From: Agilicoccus flavus
Lineage (GTDB): Bacteria > Actinomycetota > Actinomycetes > Actinomycetales > Dermatophilaceae
DNA: 64,000 nucleotides
Direction of reading: 5' to 3'
Assembly (NCBI RefSeq): GCF_014857905.1
Contig: NZ_JACYXE010000001.1
Location: 186,001 to 250,000 of the forward strand
Shown: positions 61,710 through 64,000 of the stretch, piece after piece
Numbering within the stretch: position 1 is the stretch's first letter
Layout of the letters: each line of letters opens with the position of its first letter
The notes under the pieces: model-generated
Database searches by the model: none
Seen by the model: the letters and a program-made list of their open reading frames with translations, nothing else
Told to the model about the DNA's origin: nothing
Made by a program: the position numbers and the translations under genes

Positions 61710-62375
61710 CTATGCGACGGGATGCCGGGGCGCGCCGCCGGGGCGCCCCGCCGCCGGGCCCGCGCCCGGCCTCTCCCGGGCACCGGGAGCCGGACCGCTC
61801 GCGGCGGCGATGAGGAGGGCGGCCGTGTCGCGGGCGAGGCCCATCGCCGCCCGGTCGTCGGCGGCGGAGGTGCGGACGATCGCGCCTTCGTAGACGACCG
61901 CGAGGCGGCGGGCGAGGGCGTCGGGGTCGGCGACCTCGGGGTGGTGGGCGGCGGCGAGCGACGCGAACAGGGCCTCGACCCAGGCCTTCTCGTCCCGGAT
62001 CACGTCCACGCCGGCGTGCGTCGTCGCGCCGAGCTCGGCGTAGGCGTTGACGAAGCCGCACCCCCGGTGGCGGGCCCCGATCCAGGCGGCGAGGGCGTCG
62101 AACGCGACGAGGACGGGGTCGGCCCCCGCCGGCGCGGCGTCGAGCGTGTCGTGCACGTGCGCCGCGTACTGGGCGTGCCGCGCCCGCAGGTACGCGACGA
62201 CGAGCCCCTCCTTGGAGCCGAACCGGTCGTAGATCGTCTTCTTCGTCGTGCCCGCCTCGTCGGCGATGCGGTCGACCCCCACCGCGCCGATCCCCTCCGC
62301 GTAGAAGAGGTCCGCGGCGGCGGACAGGATGCGGGCGGCCGCGGGCGTGGCCGGCGGCTCGGCGTGGATGCGCAC
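61710..62375 (-). CDS. TetR-family transcriptional regulator
   Basis: This 221-residue regulator has a helix-turn-helix spanning about 13-55 (ILSAAADLFYAEGIGAVGVDRIADEAGTTKKTIYDRFGSKEG split over two helices). The ligand domain is helical, with GCGFVNAYAELGA typical of TetR proteins with a C-terminal TetR_C_7/AcrR-like domain. The last 25 residues are Pro/Gly/Arg-rich. It heads a unit with SDR and glsA and is divergent from an EamA exporter, which it probably represses. Confidence 0.9.
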   Translation of the reverse strand: MRIHAEPPATPAAARILSAAADLFYAEGIGAVGVDRIADEAGTTKKTIYDRFGSKEGLVVAYLRARHAQYAAHVHDTLDAAPAGADPVLVAFDALAAWIGARHRGCGFVNAYAELGATTHAGVDVIRDEKAWVEALFASLAAAHHPEVADPDALARRLAVVYEGAIVRTSAADDRAAMGLARDTAALLIAAASGPAPGARERPGAGPAAGRPGGAPRHPVA

Positions 62376-62445
62376 GGAACTCCCTTCGCGATCGCCCCGG
62401 CGTTCGGACCCGGCTCGGGTCCGACGGGCGGATGGCGACTGCCAG

Positions 62446-62460
62446 TATACCGACCGGTGT
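62446..62460. promoter_or_regulatory. Putative TetR operator in the TetR/EamA divergent region
   Basis: TATACCGACCGGTGT is a near-palindrome of the type TATACCGACCGGTNTA found for many AcrR-like TetR proteins. GATTAT (62461-62466), a possible -10 for the EamA gene, follows directly. The site is 15 bp from the EamA start and about 70 bp from the TetR start. Confidence 0.6.
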
Positions 62461-62474
62461 GATTATCTGTCCTC

Positions 62475-63455
62475 ATGGTCGCCTCCCGCCCCCTGATCCC
62501 CCTCGCCGCCGCCTTCGTGGTGCTGTGGAGCTCCGGCTTCGTCGGGGCCGAGATGGGGACCCGTCTCACCGGCGCCGACACGCTGCTCATGTGGCGGTTC
62601 ATCGCCGCGTCGGCGCTGCTCGTCGCGTTCTGCGCGCTCACGGGGCGGCGGGTCACCCGGGCCGCGCTGCGCCGCCACGTGCCGCTCGGGGTGGTCATGC
62701 AGTTCGTCTACCTCGGCGGGGTCTTCCTGGGCGTCCAGCTCGGGGTATCGGCCTCGACGACGGCGCTCATCGCCGCACTGCAGCCGCTACTCGTCGCGCT
62801 CGCGGTCGCGCGGTTCGGGTCCCACGCGGCCGAACCGCACCGGCTCTCACCGATGCGGCTCACGGGGCTCGCCCTGGGGTTCGCGGGAGTCGTCCTCGTC
62901 GTGGGCACGGGGCTGGCCTCGGGCGCGGCCCCGTCGTGGGCCTACGCGCTGCCGATCGTCGCGATGCTCGGCCTCGGCGCGGGCACGTTCGCCGCCGGCC
63001 GCAGCGCCGACCCGGTCGACGTCGTCACGGGCATGACCATCCAGATGAGCACGGCCGCAGTCGGGTTCGGCACCTGGGCGCTGCTGCACGGCGCGGCCGC
63101 CCCGCCGCTGACGTGGGCGTTCGTCGGGGCCGAGGCGTGGCTCGTGGTCCTCGCCGGGTTCGGCGGCTACGGCACCTACCTCGCCCTCATCGGCCGGCAC
63201 GGTTCGTCGATCGCGAGCGTGCTGCTCTACCTCACCCCGCCGACGACGGCCGTGTGGACGGCCCTGATGTTCGGTGAGCCGCTGTCACTGCTCGCCCTCG
63301 TCGGCATGGCCGTCTCGGCGCTCGGCGTCGCCCTCTTCGTCCGACGCGGATCGCCGGCCGGCCGCGACGTCACGCCCGGTGACGGCGGGAGCCGCGCACC
63401 TGCGCCCCCAGCCACGACAGGCCGCGGCGCAGGGTCGGGACAGGCTGCTCCCTGA
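62475..63455 (+). CDS. EamA-family (DMT) transporter
   Basis: This 326-residue permease has ten predicted helices as two EamA repeats. The first repeat starts LAAAFVVLWSSGFVGAEMGTRL, a hallmark of RhaT/EamA exporters. The second has GGYGTYLALIGRHGSSIASVLLYLTPPTTAVWTALMFGE. It probably exports amino acids or other metabolites. The 3' end (about the last 28 codons, a disordered Ala/Gly/Pro tail) overlaps the convergent desaturase gene by 86 bp. Divergent TetR control is likely. Confidence 0.88.
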   Translation: MVASRPLIPLAAAFVVLWSSGFVGAEMGTRLTGADTLLMWRFIAASALLVAFCALTGRRVTRAALRRHVPLGVVMQFVYLGGVFLGVQLGVSASTTALIAALQPLLVALAVARFGSHAAEPHRLSPMRLTGLALGFAGVVLVVGTGLASGAAPSWAYALPIVAMLGLGAGTFAAGRSADPVDVVTGMTIQMSTAAVGFGTWALLHGAAAPPLTWAFVGAEAWLVVLAGFGGYGTYLALIGRHGSSIASVLLYLTPPTTAVWTALMFGEPLSLLALVGMAVSALGVALFVRRGSPAGRDVTPGDGGSRAPAPPATTGRGAGSGQAAP

Positions 63456-64000
63456 GGTCCTCCCACGCCCCGTTCGGCAGGGAGTAGCGGATGACCTTGC
63501 GCCACACCGACAGGTACTGGGTGTGCAGCGGGCCCGTGACGTACGGGAGGTCGTAGCGGTCGAAGATCTCGCGCACCCGCACGGCGACCTCGGCGTACCG
63601 GTTGCTCGGCAGGTCGGGGAACATGTGGTGCTCGATCTGGTGCGACAGGTTGCCCGTGGCCAGGTGCATCGCGGGGGGCCCGGAGATGTTCGCGGAGCCG
63701 AGCATCTGGCGCAGGTACCACTCGCCGCGCGTCTCGTCCCTGATCGACGCCTTTGCGAACGTCTCGACCCCGTCGGGGAAGTGACCGCACACGATGACGG
63801 TGTTGGTCCACAGGTTCCGGACGAGGTTCGCCGTGAAGTTGGCCGCGGCGGTCGAGCGCCACGACGTCCCCGACAGGGCGGGGTGGACGACGTAGTCACG
63901 TGCCACGTGCCGAGCCGTCTTCGCGGCGACGGCGCGTACCCCGGCCACGAAGTCCGTCTTCTGCTGGTCGCTGAGGCGCTTGCGGTACTTGAGGTGCCGC
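63370..64000 (-). CDS. Fatty-acid desaturase, C-terminal portion (5' end beyond the window)
   Basis: This frame is open to the window edge and ends at 63370, covering about 210 residues. The third histidine box, QIEHHMFP in SHQIEHHMFPDLPSNRY, is intact. HFPDGVETFAKASI and WYLRQMLGSANIS are typical of actinobacterial acyl-CoA or acyl-lipid desaturases (DesA3 type). The first two histidine boxes must lie outside the window. Its 3' end overlaps the EamA gene on the opposite strand. Confidence 0.9.
   Translation of the reverse strand, partial: RHLKYRKRLSDQQKTDFVAGVRAVAAKTARHVARDYVVHPALSGTSWRSTAAANFTANLVRNLWTNTVIVCGHFPDGVETFAKASIRDETRGEWYLRQMLGSANISGPPAMHLATGNLSHQIEHHMFPDLPSNRYAEVAVRVREIFDRYDLPYVTGPLHTQYLSVWRKVIRYSLPNGAWEDLREQPVPTLRRGLSWLGAQVRGSRRHRA

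Overview
The window is 64 kb of very GC-rich, densely packed chromosome with short intergenic gaps. Third-codon positions are almost always G or C, several genes start with GTG or TTG, and Shine-Dalgarno sequences are purine-rich. The gene content points to an actinobacterium: a DUF5926 protein next to prephenate dehydratase, a close F420-dependent glucose-6-phosphate dehydrogenase homologue, a serS/HAD/asd cluster, DUF4282 and DUF4870 membrane proteins, and a CsoR copper operon. Placement in Micrococcales (an Intrasporangiaceae-like lineage) is inference from overall character. I see no phage, IS element, CRISPR array, rRNA or tRNA.

Layout. Positions 1-8.4 kb hold mixed housekeeping and exported enzymes: a Tat-exported M20 peptidase, a methyltransferase, a nucleotidyltransferase, a secreted TAP-type hydrolase, a low-molecular-weight phosphatase and purB. 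Positions 8.5-12.6 kb hold a copper efflux operon (CsoR operator, csoR, copZ, copA) translationally coupled to a lipoprotein esterase. Positions 12.6-18 kb hold a VOC protein, an rRNA methyltransferase, an AT-richer gap, a GH13 glucosidase and a surface-type protein whose signal peptide is split between two frames. Positions 18-24.6 kb hold a HAD phosphatase, soxR divergent from an MBL-VOC fusion gene with a SoxR box between them, then asd, HAD and serS. Positions 24.7-30.9 kb hold a lipid kinase followed by two PAP2 phosphatases, facing a pheA/DUF5926 unit, an anti-sigma-like ATPase and a methyltransferase. Positions 31-37.6 kb hold UDP-glucose dehydrogenase, a LOG protein, and putA divergent from a PAS-AraC regulator. 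Positions 38-46 kb hold a GH31 glucosidase, a VTT membrane protein, an amidase, an MFS carrier and an FtsX-like protein. Positions 46.2-51.5 kb hold a cupin gene interrupted by an in-frame amber codon, an FAD monooxygenase, two tandem secreted zinc metallopeptidases sharing a leader, and a carbonic-anhydrase fragment. Positions 51.5-54.7 kb hold an fgd, enoyl-CoA hydratase and CaiB unit. Positions 54.9-59.5 kb hold three MFS carriers and a DUF4870 protein. Positions 59.9-64 kb hold a TetR, SDR and glutaminase unit divergent from an EamA exporter, then the end of a fatty-acid desaturase.

Functionally, the clearest units are copper homeostasis, proline and glutamine catabolism (putA, glsA), aromatic and aspartate-family amino-acid synthesis (pheA, asd), membrane-lipid phosphate turnover, and alpha-glucan breakdown. 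Several convergent gene pairs end at strong hairpins.

The less ordinary content lies in the repeats and broken reading frames. Two unrelated families of short inverted-repeat elements each appear twice. A 53-54 bp tandem repeat encodes the AraC C-terminus. One gene carries a nonsense codon and another appears frameshifted inside its signal peptide. Two metallopeptidase genes arose by tandem duplication including their control region. I found no convincing new multi-gene system; the best candidates for new biology are the duplicated metallopeptidases, the SoxR-linked MBL-VOC fusion and the dispersed palindromic elements.
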